Part shown: positions 10,847 to 20,676 of the stretch, in pieces
Layout of the letters: each line of letters begins with the position of its first letter
Numbering within the stretch: position 1 is the first letter of the stretch
Assembly (NCBI RefSeq): GCF_040869045.1
Contig: NC_090323.1
Coordinates: 266,046,392 to 266,110,391, forward strand
Direction: 5' to 3'
DNA: 64,000 bases
DNA from: Eurosta solidaginis
Lineage: Eukaryota; Arthropoda; Insecta; Diptera; Tephritidae
Notes under the pieces: generated by a model
Databases searched by the model: none
Told to the model about the DNA's origin: nothing
What the model saw: only the letters and a program-made list of their open reading frames with translations
Program-made: the position numbers and the translations under genes

Positions 10847-13800
10847 CTGAAAGTAAACGAATGCATACATACCATACAAACATATACAAATAAGCATGCT
10901 ACTAACAACAACAAATATAGCTATAAATTAATCTTAATAATTGTGCATACAACAACACCAGCAATACGTACACTATAAAGCGTCTCCATGTCCAACGAGA
11001 AGAAACCGCAAGCCGAAAAATTCACTGAGTGATTTAGTAATTTGAGCGATAAGTGGTTGACCTATTTGGCATAAGCGAATGCAACCGAAATGTTGAAAAG
11101 GTAAATGGGTGGAAATAATTTTTTTTTTCTTTTTTAATAAAAAATCACAAAAATCTATGAGGATGATGATGATGATGAAAAGCGCATAGATAAGTAGAAG
11201 GAAATGCGAGAAGAGCCACAGCTAAGTGCGCAAATAAGTAACTACTTACGATTTCGTAGAGCGCATTATTGTCGGCCACAACACTGCACTTATGCAGACA
11301 AATGCCAGTGCGTTTCGATTCGAGTGACGTCTTCCAGCTCAGATAAATTAAATAGATGCACTTACCGGCGGTGTAACTCAAGTAAATTATTGTAATCATG
11401 GCATTCTTAGCTGAACGAAAAAGTGATGGTATGACCTAAATCAAAGCAAAGAAAAAATTGGTATTTAAATTTGAATAGACATTTGATTGGTATGCATTTT
11501 AGGAATCGCCACAACCAAGCAGACATGTCACCGATGGATTTGTCATCAAATTACCTGATGTTGTGTGGCGCAATAGAGGAAATATAATTGTGCGGTGAAA
11601 ATCAGAAAACCGTATGCCATCAATACCAATATTGGATAGCTCCAGAGTTCGTTAAGCATTTTGCCAATTTCACAAATCTCATCATGCAATTGACATAACT
11701 TATTTAATTTCTCTTCCACCTTATTGATGTCACCGCCCAATTCACTGTCGTAAACCATATTGAAGGCAGGAGGTTGTGGGCTTATCTTTTTTTTTGTGCG
11801 AGTTTCGAAACCATCACCGAATGAATTCATAGAGTGTGTGACTAAATTGTAAAGCGAAAAGAGGACCATTAAAGTTTCATTAAACTTAGGCTAAATTTTT
11901 AATTCAGTTCGTCAAGTAAGCTGAATAATCAAATCTTCAAGTAATCAATAACTTGGTAAATGAAAACTTGGATTATTCATATTGAAACATATCTCATTTG
12001 AATAACGGTTAACCAAAATTATATAATTCTGCTCATATGTTCATATATAAAATTGGCTGTAAAGTGTAATCCAAACATGCATTTTTAAAAAGTTAATCAG
12101 GCACGTGATTTATAACAGTTTGAATGAAGTAAAGTCGCGGCCTTTTATATGCTTTTTGGATTAAATAAGCAACCACTTTTTCGAAAAAACGCTCTTACTG
12201 ATTAAGCAAAAGAAAATTATTCGATTAATTTATTAATTCAAAATTAGTTACATCTAAATGTTTATAACCCATATCCAGCCTTAAAAAGGAACCTCTGACC
12301 GTCCTCAAATTGAATTTATACAAATAGCGGGTTGGCTTTTAACAGCCTGGACGATTTTTTCCGTTGCATAACAAGTCCGGCCAGCCATTCTGCATTTTGA
12401 TAACTGACGCTTATGAGAGCACCAAGAAATATCAAGTACTCTTTCGCCCTCCAAACTCAGTGGATATTGCATATTTATCCGCTTTAAAATAAACTTGCAG
12501 ATAGAAATAGTTTCTGAGTGGCAAGGCACAACTTCTAGCGATTTAGCTATATTTTGGGCCTTCGTTCGCTGCACTCCTTCTACATGATTCCGAGGCATAT
12601 TTCAAGCCATGTTTGATAAGTAACCTATAGAGTTATTGTTGTTTAAGAAGAGAGGACTTTACTTCTCATTTATATACTCAGTCCAATGTAGGACTTGTTA
12701 CCATTTAAATTCTACATTGTTTTAGCTGCTTACACTAGCTCCCAGATAGGCGTTGTCTTTGTGTGTGCATTTATGTCCATTATAATTGATGTGGTTGCCG
12801 AGGCATGAATGCCCCGAGTTTTATGCTGACAGCAAACATTACTTGGTATGTGTAATATAAGATTACAATGGAGCCATAATAGTACTGCTACAAGAAGAAG
12901 AAGAGGTAAAGGTAGAAGATTGAAGTATCATGTTTGTCATCTGCTTCGCAATGAACAATGAGAAGATTGTGTTCCCTCTACAGTTTGTTATCATTCCTTA
13001 GTAATCTACCTGATCTTGAAAATGACAGAATTTTCGACAGCATTTTAAACTGACTCACGCCGTTTTGCTTCGCAGTTCCTTGTTCTCTCACCCTTTTTTT
13101 CGAGGCGTAGCGACATTCTTCACGGCGACAGTTGTTTTTGGGCTACATTGAAGCCCACAGTCTCCATAGAGGCACTGTACCTTCGCTGCCACAAGGTGCT
13201 GGTCTGAGTCAATACTTGATCAGGAGACAAACAACTGGCTTTTTGGTACTGAAGACTACCATATTTGAAGCTGCGATGAAGTAAATCATCCCAGCCCATT
13301 GGGATGGAGGCTGCATTTTAAGACTATAGGACCAGACTCCGTTTCTAGCCCATCCCAGCGTTTAAATCGCTAAGCATGTCATTGATTGTATGTTTTATAT
13401 ATTTTCTTATAAAGTAATCCTTAACCACATCGCCCGCATCTTCTGTTGATCCTAGTATAGGCTATAATTACTTATATTTAAATATTTCTCTATCATGCGG
13501 ATGGCTAAGATATGGTCGTACATTTGAATGATTTACAGTACTTGGCAGCCAAGCTACCTTTCCACCACAAATAAAACGTCGCCGGTTCAAATTCATCTTC
13601 CGTTCTAATATAAACTAAGACCGCCTTGAACTTCTGCCTTTCTCATTGCATCGCCCTTCCAAAAGGGGGGTTATTTAAAACTTTACCCTCATAACGGCGT
13701 CAACCATACATACACCTAAAACGCTTCAAACACTGGTATCCTCATCTCTATCTGACTCCTTCTCTTCCACTTCTCTTTTCTCGACCTCTTCCAAAGCAAC

Positions 13801-15884
13801 ATATGCCCCACCCCGTTCTCCGCCCCTTATATTTTCACACTTTCTCTCACTCATCTCAATGAAATAGTGTTCTCCAGAAAGAGATGTGGCACTTTCCACA
13901 TTTTCTGAACTACATACTACTCATTTGTCTAGATGTATATGTCCAAGCTATCTTTAATCTAAGAGCAATAGACGAGTGGTTGCAGAGTTTGAACGATTTG
14001 AAGAAATTTTTCGCCTGCAGTTACAGCCCACTTCGGCCTTTAATTGATATAAATGACTCAAATTATAGGTGCTTACCAAAACTTTTAAATATATAAATTT
14101 GTTTCTTATTCATTCGTATGCATTACTTACTCGGTGCAACTTTATTTCTTCCTGAATTGAATGTTTTAATTGCATCCATGTGAGTCAACTCCTTATACAA
14201 ATACTCAAACGATGTACCGAAACCCATGTTTGCCATTGAATTCTTTCTAGAAGGCGAAGTCGCCCACAATTGCTTAATTTTTTCATGCGATTCCACCATG
14301 CCATCCAAAGCAGAGTTGATAACAAAGAAACGTTTCCTTAATGCGCTCAATGTTACAGCAAACCAAATTTTATCCAATGAATTATAAAATGTAGGAAAGC
14401 AAGAAAAAATCCACAATATTGAAATCCATTCCGTATAATCAACCAACGTCGCATAGGTGGATATCAAAATGGTTAATTCACAAACAACCGCCAGGCTAAT
14501 CATAATAATAATGCGTTTTGAAATATCAGAGATGTCAACGACTATATGCTCTTTGAGAAGATTTTCATCAACATTACGAATGCGTTCGTAAAGTTCGCCA
14601 ATTTTGGATTGATTACGCAGAGCAGACCATTGATCGGTGAGCATCATGCCCAGACCGATGTAGGTGAGAAAGACGCCAATGACAAATGTTAGTGTGCCTG
14701 GAAAAAGGCCATGTGAAAAAAGAGGAAAAAAAATGCGATGTTCTTAATTCTCTATTTAGCACTTTACTAGAGCATATCTGACCCAAACTGTTATTACTTT
14801 TATAATAAAAGTTCTTCAAAAAAATTTATTTCCGAAATTTTAACTTTTTAGTCCGAATGAAATTATTAAATGTGGACTTTTATTTTTGAGTTTTTGTTAT
14901 TACTAACAGAAACTCTCAAATGGCCATAAGGTCTTAAAACCTAGACATTTAGAAAAATCTATTAAAAAATCATTTCATTTTGATGAGCCATTCCATAGTT
15001 ATAGGACCGAACTTTAATTTGTCCTAAACAAATTTAAGTCCGGATATAACTCTATTTTCAGACCTAAAAATTTTAAATCGGAATTTTACTTTTATTTGTG
15101 TTTTTGTTTGTTTTTTTTAGAAAAAAATCCGAAAAATGAAACGGATGTTCGTCACGAAAATGCTATGAGTATCCCCTGGACCCCATAAATTTCAAATAGG
15201 ACAATTTTTTGACCCGGACTTTTCGACTCAAAAAAAAATAATAATAATAATAATAACTAATAAAACTGGCCTCTGCTCGTAAAGCTAAACTAAACTAAAC
15301 AGGGTTAGAACTTCACTACGATAGTAGTATATTTACTACGGTCTTCGAAAAAATTTTAAATATACCACGCTATCACGTTCTGCTCAGGATTTGCCACAAT
15401 TTTTCAGACAACAAAATTTTATTTGGAGAGAGGTTTTGCAAAATAAACCATCAGTTGGCTTTAAATTTTGTCATAAAATCCACCTGAAACTGACTCGTGT
15501 GAAAGAGCCCTCAGTTTTTCGATTTGATTTTCATGTTTCTCTATAATAATTATTTCAAGAAATCTACTCAAAGTTTTCATTTTTGCGGAGATTTTTCGCT
15601 TGGGCTGTTCTAACGCTGTAACCGACATTTAAATATTTGATTTACTCACTTTGTGCAGCTTTCAAATCACGATCTTCTTCTGAGAAAGAATATATGAGCA
15701 AATTATAAAAAACAGTTACCGCGGCCATTGTGATTAGGACGAATGCCGTGCCCACTTTGCTGCCTCGCATGGTTTGTGAGCGCTGGAACGCCTGCATGTC
15801 ATGCGGGTAAAGGCCGAGAAATTTGCAAAATAAAAACAAATTTCCAAAATGCACTAAAATTGATTGCACTGATTGATGAGCCAT
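10679..15884 (-). CDS. Gr66a: Gustatory receptor Gr66a ortholog, six coding exons
   Basis: Joining 15884-15650, 14697-14131, 11841-11555, 11435-11250, 11061-10972 and 10846-10679 on the minus strand gives an open frame of 510 residues with canonical GT-AG introns (phases 1, 1, 0, 0, 0). I recognise the product as Drosophila Gr66a (about 527 residues) from conserved stretches such as NLLIYSFSEEDR, LRNQSKIGELYERIR, CQLHDEICEIGK and KRTGICLHKCSVVAD. Seven hydrophobic segments are visible. TM7 carries the gustatory receptor signature SYLIILIQF. In flies Gr66a is a chemosensory cation-channel subunit of bitter neurons, needed for caffeine and other bitter compounds. No stop, frameshift or damaged splice site is seen. 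Intron 2 is long (2289 bp). The ATG at 15884 is chosen because homology starts there, although the frame is open 23 codons further upstream. Confidence 0.97.
10972..11061 (-). CDS. Gr66a: Gr66a exon 5
   Basis: 30 codons, VNHLSLKLLNHS then NFSACGFFSLDMETLYS, the conserved segment before TM7. Acceptor AAATAG, donor GTACGT. The exon is short and would be missed by simple open-frame searches. Confidence 0.94.
11250..11435 (-). CDS. Gr66a: Gr66a exon 4 (TM6)
   Basis: 62 codons, phase 0 at both ends. It begins VIPSLFRSAKNAM, carries TM6 (YLSYTAGKCIYLIYLSW) and ends NALYEI with donor GTAAGT. Confidence 0.95.
11555..11841 (-). CDS. Gr66a: Gr66a exon 3 (cytoplasmic loop, TM5)
   Basis: The acceptor is CAATTTAG. 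The exon reads THSMNSFGDG, an acidic and lysine-rich loop (KVEEKLNKL), then TM5 after LNELWSYPI. It ends at ATQHQ with donor GTAATT. Confidence 0.95.
11842..14130. other. Gr66a intron 2, non-coding with decayed repeat DNA
   Basis: 2289-bp intron. An open frame at 12305-12598 on the minus strand (97 codons) has no recognised domain. A pyrimidine-rich plus-strand island lies at about 13735-13860. The other introns are 952 bp (14698-15649), 119 bp (11436-11554), 188 bp (11062-11249) and 125 bp (10847-10971). Confidence 0.6.
14131..14697 (-). CDS. Gr66a: Gr66a exon 2 (TM2 to TM4)
   Basis: The acceptor is CTTTTTCCAG and the exon opens (S)TLTFVIGVFLTYIG. It contains TM2-TM4 and ends at NKVAP before the donor GTAAGT. 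The loop after SLDKIWFAV leads into the variable cytoplasmic region. Confidence 0.95.
15238..15262. repeat. (AAT)n microsatellite in Gr66a intron 1
   Basis: Short run of AAT triplets after a poly-A stretch. Likely length-polymorphic. Confidence 0.7.
15650..15884 (-). CDS. Gr66a: Gr66a exon 1 (N-terminus, TM1)
   Basis: It encodes residues 1-78 plus one base, beginning MAHQSVQSIL and ending at DLKAAQ. TM1 is the hydrophobic run after GSKVGTAF. The donor is AAA|GTGAGT. Joined to exon 2 it makes S79. Confidence 0.95.
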
Positions 15885-16061
15885 TTTTTTAAATATTATT
15901 TTTTTTTTTTCTATTACACTGAAGCTAAAATTTTTCACTACAAAATCAAACACTGCACTCTCCTGAACAATACCAGGATAATAAATGTGGACACCGCTAA
16001 AAAGCGCGCTTCAAACTGAAATCCATCGGTGACTAAGTAACAAATGCATTATGTTTGTTCT

Positions 16062-16080
16062 CGCTATATATATATATAAA
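16062..16080 (-). promoter_or_regulatory. TATA-like tract upstream of Gr66a
   Basis: An alternating TATATATATA run about 180-200 bp upstream of the Gr66a start codon. An initiator-like TTTCAGTTTG lies on the minus strand near 16012, but the spacing is longer than the usual 30 bp. The promoter is suggested, not shown. Confidence 0.3.
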
Positions 16081-16099
16081 TTGCCTTTGAGGCACTTAA

Positions 16100-17137
16100 C
16101 TTTATTAAATGCATTTAATATGCACACAAGAGATTCTTATCCTCATTAGGGTGGGTACAAAGCAGCACTTAAACTTTTGATCAGTCAAGCGTTTGAACGA
16201 GGGTACACCTCGGCTAGGTAAGTGGTAGGTGATGTCAAATAATCACACAAACAAAGTTGTTCCATAAATAATTACGATTATCAACAGAAATAATGAGGAA
16301 TGGCATGGAAGTGCTAATAAATTAATGGAAATCGTAATGAAAGATACATTTTTTGTAATGCGTAGAGCATAAAAGCTAATCTTAATGTAGCATTTCCGGA
16401 TTACTGGTTTAAATATATAACACACTTTATTATTGATATTAATTAAAGATATGGAAAATAATTAATTTAGTGTGCTATTGTTTTGAATAATGTTTGTATG
16501 TATAAATTCAAGTGATAAGTAAAATGAAGTTTAATTGTTTGTAATGAGCAGACTTAATTAAATGTTGTAAATTACAAAACTGTCAAATAAATCGTTTGGT
16601 ACTTTTTTGTACTCGCATTATGATTTGTGATTTGCAATTTCGTTGAGATGTATGACTTTGTGTAAAAGCTTATTTATATAAGTACCTACTTTATCTCGAT
16701 AATGGCTAGCGATAAGAGTAAGACGTGTATGAAAGTTAGAAAGATAGGTCGTCAGTCTTTTGACTTTGTATTCGCAGCTATTAATTCTTATACCAATTTC
16801 CCACAGAGCGTTAATGAAACAATTAGTGAAATTTTCTGCGTTAGTGAGGTTTCATGAGAAAGTCAAATTTGGTGTGAAAATAATTTCGCTGAAAAACTGG
16901 ACAAATGTTGCAAATGCCTTAAATTATCCCAAAAATATTAAATTTAATCTTTAAGTTAATTCTTAGTACGTGTTTTTTACTCTTAAAATAAAGAGCTGAT
17001 TTAACAATTTCAATTAGGTTGAAATAGCTGGTTTTAAAAAAGCTGTAAAACAATTCACTTATTATGTTTTAGTATTGGGGAGTGAGTAATGCCATCGACG
17101 TGGATGTCCAACATTCCCTTAGATTTGGTCGAGAAGA
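16100..17137. other. 5' flank of Gr66a, AT-rich, no gene recognised
   Basis: No repeat family, RNA gene or exon seen. It probably holds the upstream regulatory region of Gr66a, but no motif can be singled out. Confidence 0.4.
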
Positions 17138-17440
17138 AAGGGTTGATACGCGAAATACAAATCCTTATAGCTTCAGAGCTTCCGCAACCCAGTTTTCAAC
17201 CTAACCTACGCGAGGGAAATCCTGTTACGTATATGAATCATACACATACATTTTTAGCAGGCGAGGCTTTGGCGAATCCAAGTTAGAATTAGGGTGTGGT
17301 TGTAGAATGGCCTAGAAGGTTTAATGTGGGAATGTTTATCGTTTCCATAATGGTTGTGCTAGTACCGGAACGTACCGGATCTATATCCGGCAAAAGATCG
17401 TTAAAACCAATAACACCCCCAAAGCCTTAGGTATGTGCAC
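17138..17440 (+). repeat. LINE 3'-tail repeat (family S), copy 2
   Basis: It shares GGTTGATACGCG, CAGAGCTTCC, GGCGAGGCTTTGGCGA, ATCCGGCAAAAGATCG and CACCCCCAAAGCCTTAG with the other copies. The terminal hairpin and the ACAAC tail are lost. Confidence 0.6.
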
Positions 17441-17519
17441 ATGCTTAGAAATTTAACGATATATAATATTATTTTATCATCAATTCTATTGTGCGTTTGC
17501 ATATTTACACTCACTTAAT

Positions 17520-19074
17520 TATTATACTCAGCTGAGCAGAGCTCACAGAGTATATTAACTTTGTTCGCATAATGGTAGTCCGTAACGACATAAACTAATC
17601 GAGATAGATATAGACTTCTATATATCAAAATGATCTGGGTGAAAAAAGAAATTCATTTAGCCATGTCCGTCCGTCCGTCCGTCTGTAAACACGATAACTT
17701 GAGAAAATTTTGAGTTATCTTGATGAAATTTGGTATGTATGTTCCTGGGCGCTCATCTCAGATCGCTATTTAAAATGAACGAAATCGGACTACAACCACG
17801 CCTACTTTCTCGATATCGAAAATTTCGAAAAACCGAAAAAATGCGATAATTCATTACCAAAGAAGGATAAAGCGATGATACTTGGTAGGTGCGTTGACCT
17901 TATGACGCAATATAGAAAATTATAAAAATGTTGGACAATGGGCGTAGCACCGCCCACTTTTAAAAGAAGGTAATTTAAAAGTTTTGCAAGCTGTAATTTG
18001 GCAGTCGTTGATGATATCATGATAAAATTTGGTAAGCACATTACTCCTATTACTATATGTACGCTTAATAAAAATTAGCGAAATCGGATGACGAACACGC
18101 CCACTTTAAAAAAAAAATTTTTTTAAGTCAAATTTTAACAAAAAATTTAATATCTTTACAGTATAAAAGTAAATTATGTCAAACATTAGACTACAGTAAT
18201 GATATGGTGAACACAATACAAATTTCAAAATGGGCGTAACTCCGCCCTTCTTCATTTAATTCGTCTAGAATACTTTTAATGCCATATGTCTAACAAAAAT
18301 TTACCTTTCCTTGTGAAATTTGGTAGGGACATAGATTCTATGACGATAACTGTTTTTTGTGAAAAAGAGCGAAATCGGTTTAAGCCACGCCCAGTTTTTA
18401 TACACAGTCGACCGTCTGTCCTTCCGCTCGGCCGTTAACACGATAACGTGAGCAAAATTCGATATATCTTAACTAAAATTAGTTCACGTACTTACTTAAA
18501 GTCACTTTATATTGGTATAAAATATGGCCGAAATCCGACTATGACCACGCCCACTTTTCCGATATCGCAAATTACGAAAAAGAAAAAAATGCCATAATTC
18601 TGTACCAAATATGAAAAAAGAGATGAAACATGGTAATTGGATTGATTTATTGACGCAAAATATAACTTTAGAAAAAATTTTGTAAAATAGGTGTGGCACC
18701 TTCCATACAAAGTAAAATAAAATGAAAAAGTTCTGCAGGGCGAGATCAAAAGCCCTTGGAATCTTGGCAGGAATACTGTTCGTGGTATGACATATATAAA
18801 TAAATTAGCGGAACCCGACAGAAGATGGTCTGGGTCACACTGGTCCACATTTTGGTCGATATCTCGAAAACGCCTTCACATATACAACTAAGGGCTACTC
18901 CCTTTTAAAAACCTCATTAATACTTTTAATTTGATAGCTATATCGTACAAACACATTCCAGGGTTACCCTAGGTTCATTTTGCTAAATGGTGATTTTCCC
19001 TTATTTTGTCTCCAAAGCTCTCAGCTGAGTATGTAATGTTCGGTTACACCCGAACTTAGCCTTCCTTACTTGTT
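17520..19074 (+). repeat. Paired-hairpin repeat, type I, long copy
   Basis: The 5' stem-loop TGAGC/GCTCA (17533-17545, loop AGA) is followed by CAGAGTATATTAACTTTG. A CCGTCCGTCCGT box at 17669-17682 precedes AACACGATAACTTGAG. The interior has recurring modules of the type CGAAATCGGA...CCACGCCCA and GGGCGTAGCACCGCCC. The 3' end is stem GTTCGG/CCGAAC (19038-19055), 8 nt, then CCTTACTTGTT (19064-19074). About 1.55 kb, no coding frame. The mobility class is unknown to me. The ends resemble a Helitron-like plan, but the terminal bases do not fit CTRR. Confidence 0.75.
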
Positions 19075-19198
19075 TTATATATCGCTAATTTATTTATTTT
19101 TATGTACCCATACTATAACTATAGTAATCTTAACTATATTCATTAGTTTATTTCAATACAAATATTTTAATATCTAATTTCTACTTTAATATTTTCAG

Positions 19199-19781
19199 AT
19201 TCCTCAGTGAGGTGTGGCAGTGCAATTAATTTAAAGCTGTGCGGTGATGTCATCTAAGCTGTGCATTGTAGTGAATAAATTGCTTAAAGAAAGCGAATAA
19301 TAAATGGAAGCAACATTAGCTTACAACAACAACAACATGCATGATTTCTAACGGTAGAAGTTTCATACCACAGCTAAAGAAAGAAGAAAGTGCAAATTTA
19401 AAATCGCTTAGAAATACAAAGTAGATTATAAAACGCAGAAGTTTTCACTACATCAAAACGTATGATGGTAAATGAGTGAATGTCGTCTTACTGCCATTGT
19501 TATGTAACACAAAGTTAGTCGTGTGTAAAATTCAAGCATCAAACGCAGGAGCAAGAAGGAGATCTAAGAAATAATACGGCTGCAGCAGCGCAGCTAAGAG
19601 CGTGATATTGGTGTTGGCTAATAGAGGAGCGGGCGGTATTGGAGACGTTTGGTCTGCATGCGACATTTGTAATAAATACATCATATACAAATATACAAAG
19701 TTGGTGTTAGCTAAAAGGAAGGCGGTGTAACATTTTTCTCTTTAGTTTGATTTCAACGAAATGGGTTGCGTAAATTGTGAG
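19199..19781 (+). other. Possible 5' untranslated exon
   Basis: A good acceptor (AATATTTTCAG) is followed by about 580 bp of non-repetitive, stop-rich sequence with ACAACAACAACAAC and GTGTGTAAAATTC, typical of fly 5' UTRs. It ends at a donor GAG|GTAATT. A well-placed ATG at 19761 would read MGCVNCE up to the donor. It could belong to the plus-strand gene whose exon is at 62932, but the MGCVNCE frame would then meet a stop in that exon, so it would act as an upstream ORF. Speculative. Confidence 0.25.
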
Positions 19782-19921
19782 GTAATTGTTTATATTTTTT
19801 GGTACAACATTTAAATTTTGATATAATTTTTTATCTCAACGTTTTACAAGATATGTATATTCTTATACTCAATATTGAATAATGCTGGCAAATTTTTGTA
19901 ACAATACTTGCTAATTAAAGC

Positions 19922-20135
19922 TGTACTAGTGTACAGAGTGTTATAACTTTAGTCCCATACCGTATTATAATTATGGGTGCCGAAGAAACGTCCGCTCGTC
20001 CGTTCCTTACCACAACAACTTGACTTAAAACTTAGATATATCTTAAAGTTAGTTTGGACTCGGAATTAATTGGTATTGAAAATGAAGAAAATCGGACCAT
20101 AACCACACCTTCTTTTTCGATAAGGAAATTTTTGG
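19922..20135 (+). repeat. Paired-hairpin repeat, type I, 5' fragment
   Basis: Stem TGTAC/GTACA (19922-19935), then GAGTGTTATAACTTTAG, a decayed CCGCTCGTCCGTTCC box and AAATCGGACCATAACCACACC. It lacks the 3' end. It runs into the foldback element that hosts the BEL insertion. Confidence 0.6.
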
Positions 20136-20139
20136 AATA

Positions 20140-20198
20140 AAAAAAATAATTAAAAAAAAAAATTGTTTAGTTAAACGGTTTTATTGAAAAAATACTTA
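20140..20198 (+). mobile_element. Foldback MITE 1, left arm (split by BEL)
   Basis: TTAAACGGTTTTATTGAAAA and neighbouring bases are the reverse complement of 25876-25922. The arm is cut after ACTTA by the BEL element and resumes at 25565. The outer boundary is blurred by poly-A. Confidence 0.8.
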
Positions 20199-20416
20199 TG
20201 TTCAGAGCGCTACTGCATAACCAAGTGGCATCACCTACTACACATTTGAGTTTTTTCTCATTGCAACCCTCATTGTATTTTGTAACAAACTCTCAATAAA
20301 GATTTGTCATTCGCAATTATATCGTGTACAAAACAACACCGTTCTAAGGTTTTTTTTTATTTGTTGTTACTCATTGCTATACATTCGAGCGCAAAAATTC
20401 TTGCGCGACGACTACA
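20199..20416 (+). repeat. BEL 5' LTR
   Basis: 218 bp, TGTTCAG...GACTACA. It contains an AATAAA signal within CTCAATAAAG. It is short for the family. No difference from 25347-25564 was found. Confidence 0.95.
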
Positions 20417-20421
20417 TTTTT

Positions 20422-20440
20422 TGGTGACCCCGACGTGATC
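20422..20440 (+). promoter_or_regulatory. Primer binding site complementary to tRNA-Trp
   Basis: TGGTGACCCC begins 5 nt after the LTR. The 19-nt site is the reverse complement of the 3' end of insect tRNA-Trp including CCA, as I recall that tRNA sequence. Confidence 0.75.
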
Positions 20441-20676
20441 ACATAGGCACCGCTATTCGCTTATGTGTTTTTTGTTTGCTTGTTAGTGCATAACTTTCGT
20501 ACATACATACATTGTAACTGTACAAATCACGCGATTCAACAGTTAAGTTGAGTTGGATCATCTAATTTTCGTTTTTGGTATGCAAAACTAGTTGTGCATT
20601 GCAATCAGTTGGACTCAACTTACTAAATCACAATATTCGCTCGATAACTTGGGAAAATCAACGCGCTATTTAAGAA

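Noticed and set aside
12305..12598. 97-codon minus-strand frame in Gr66a intron 2
   Set aside because: No similarity to Gr66a or any family I know, no splice signals linking it to the flanking exons, and exon 2 joins exon 3 in phase without it.
19761..19781. MGCVNCE start resembling an N-myristoylated Src-family N-terminus
   Set aside because: Only seven codons before a donor site. The phase does not continue in the one candidate downstream exon, and such a short match is expected by chance.
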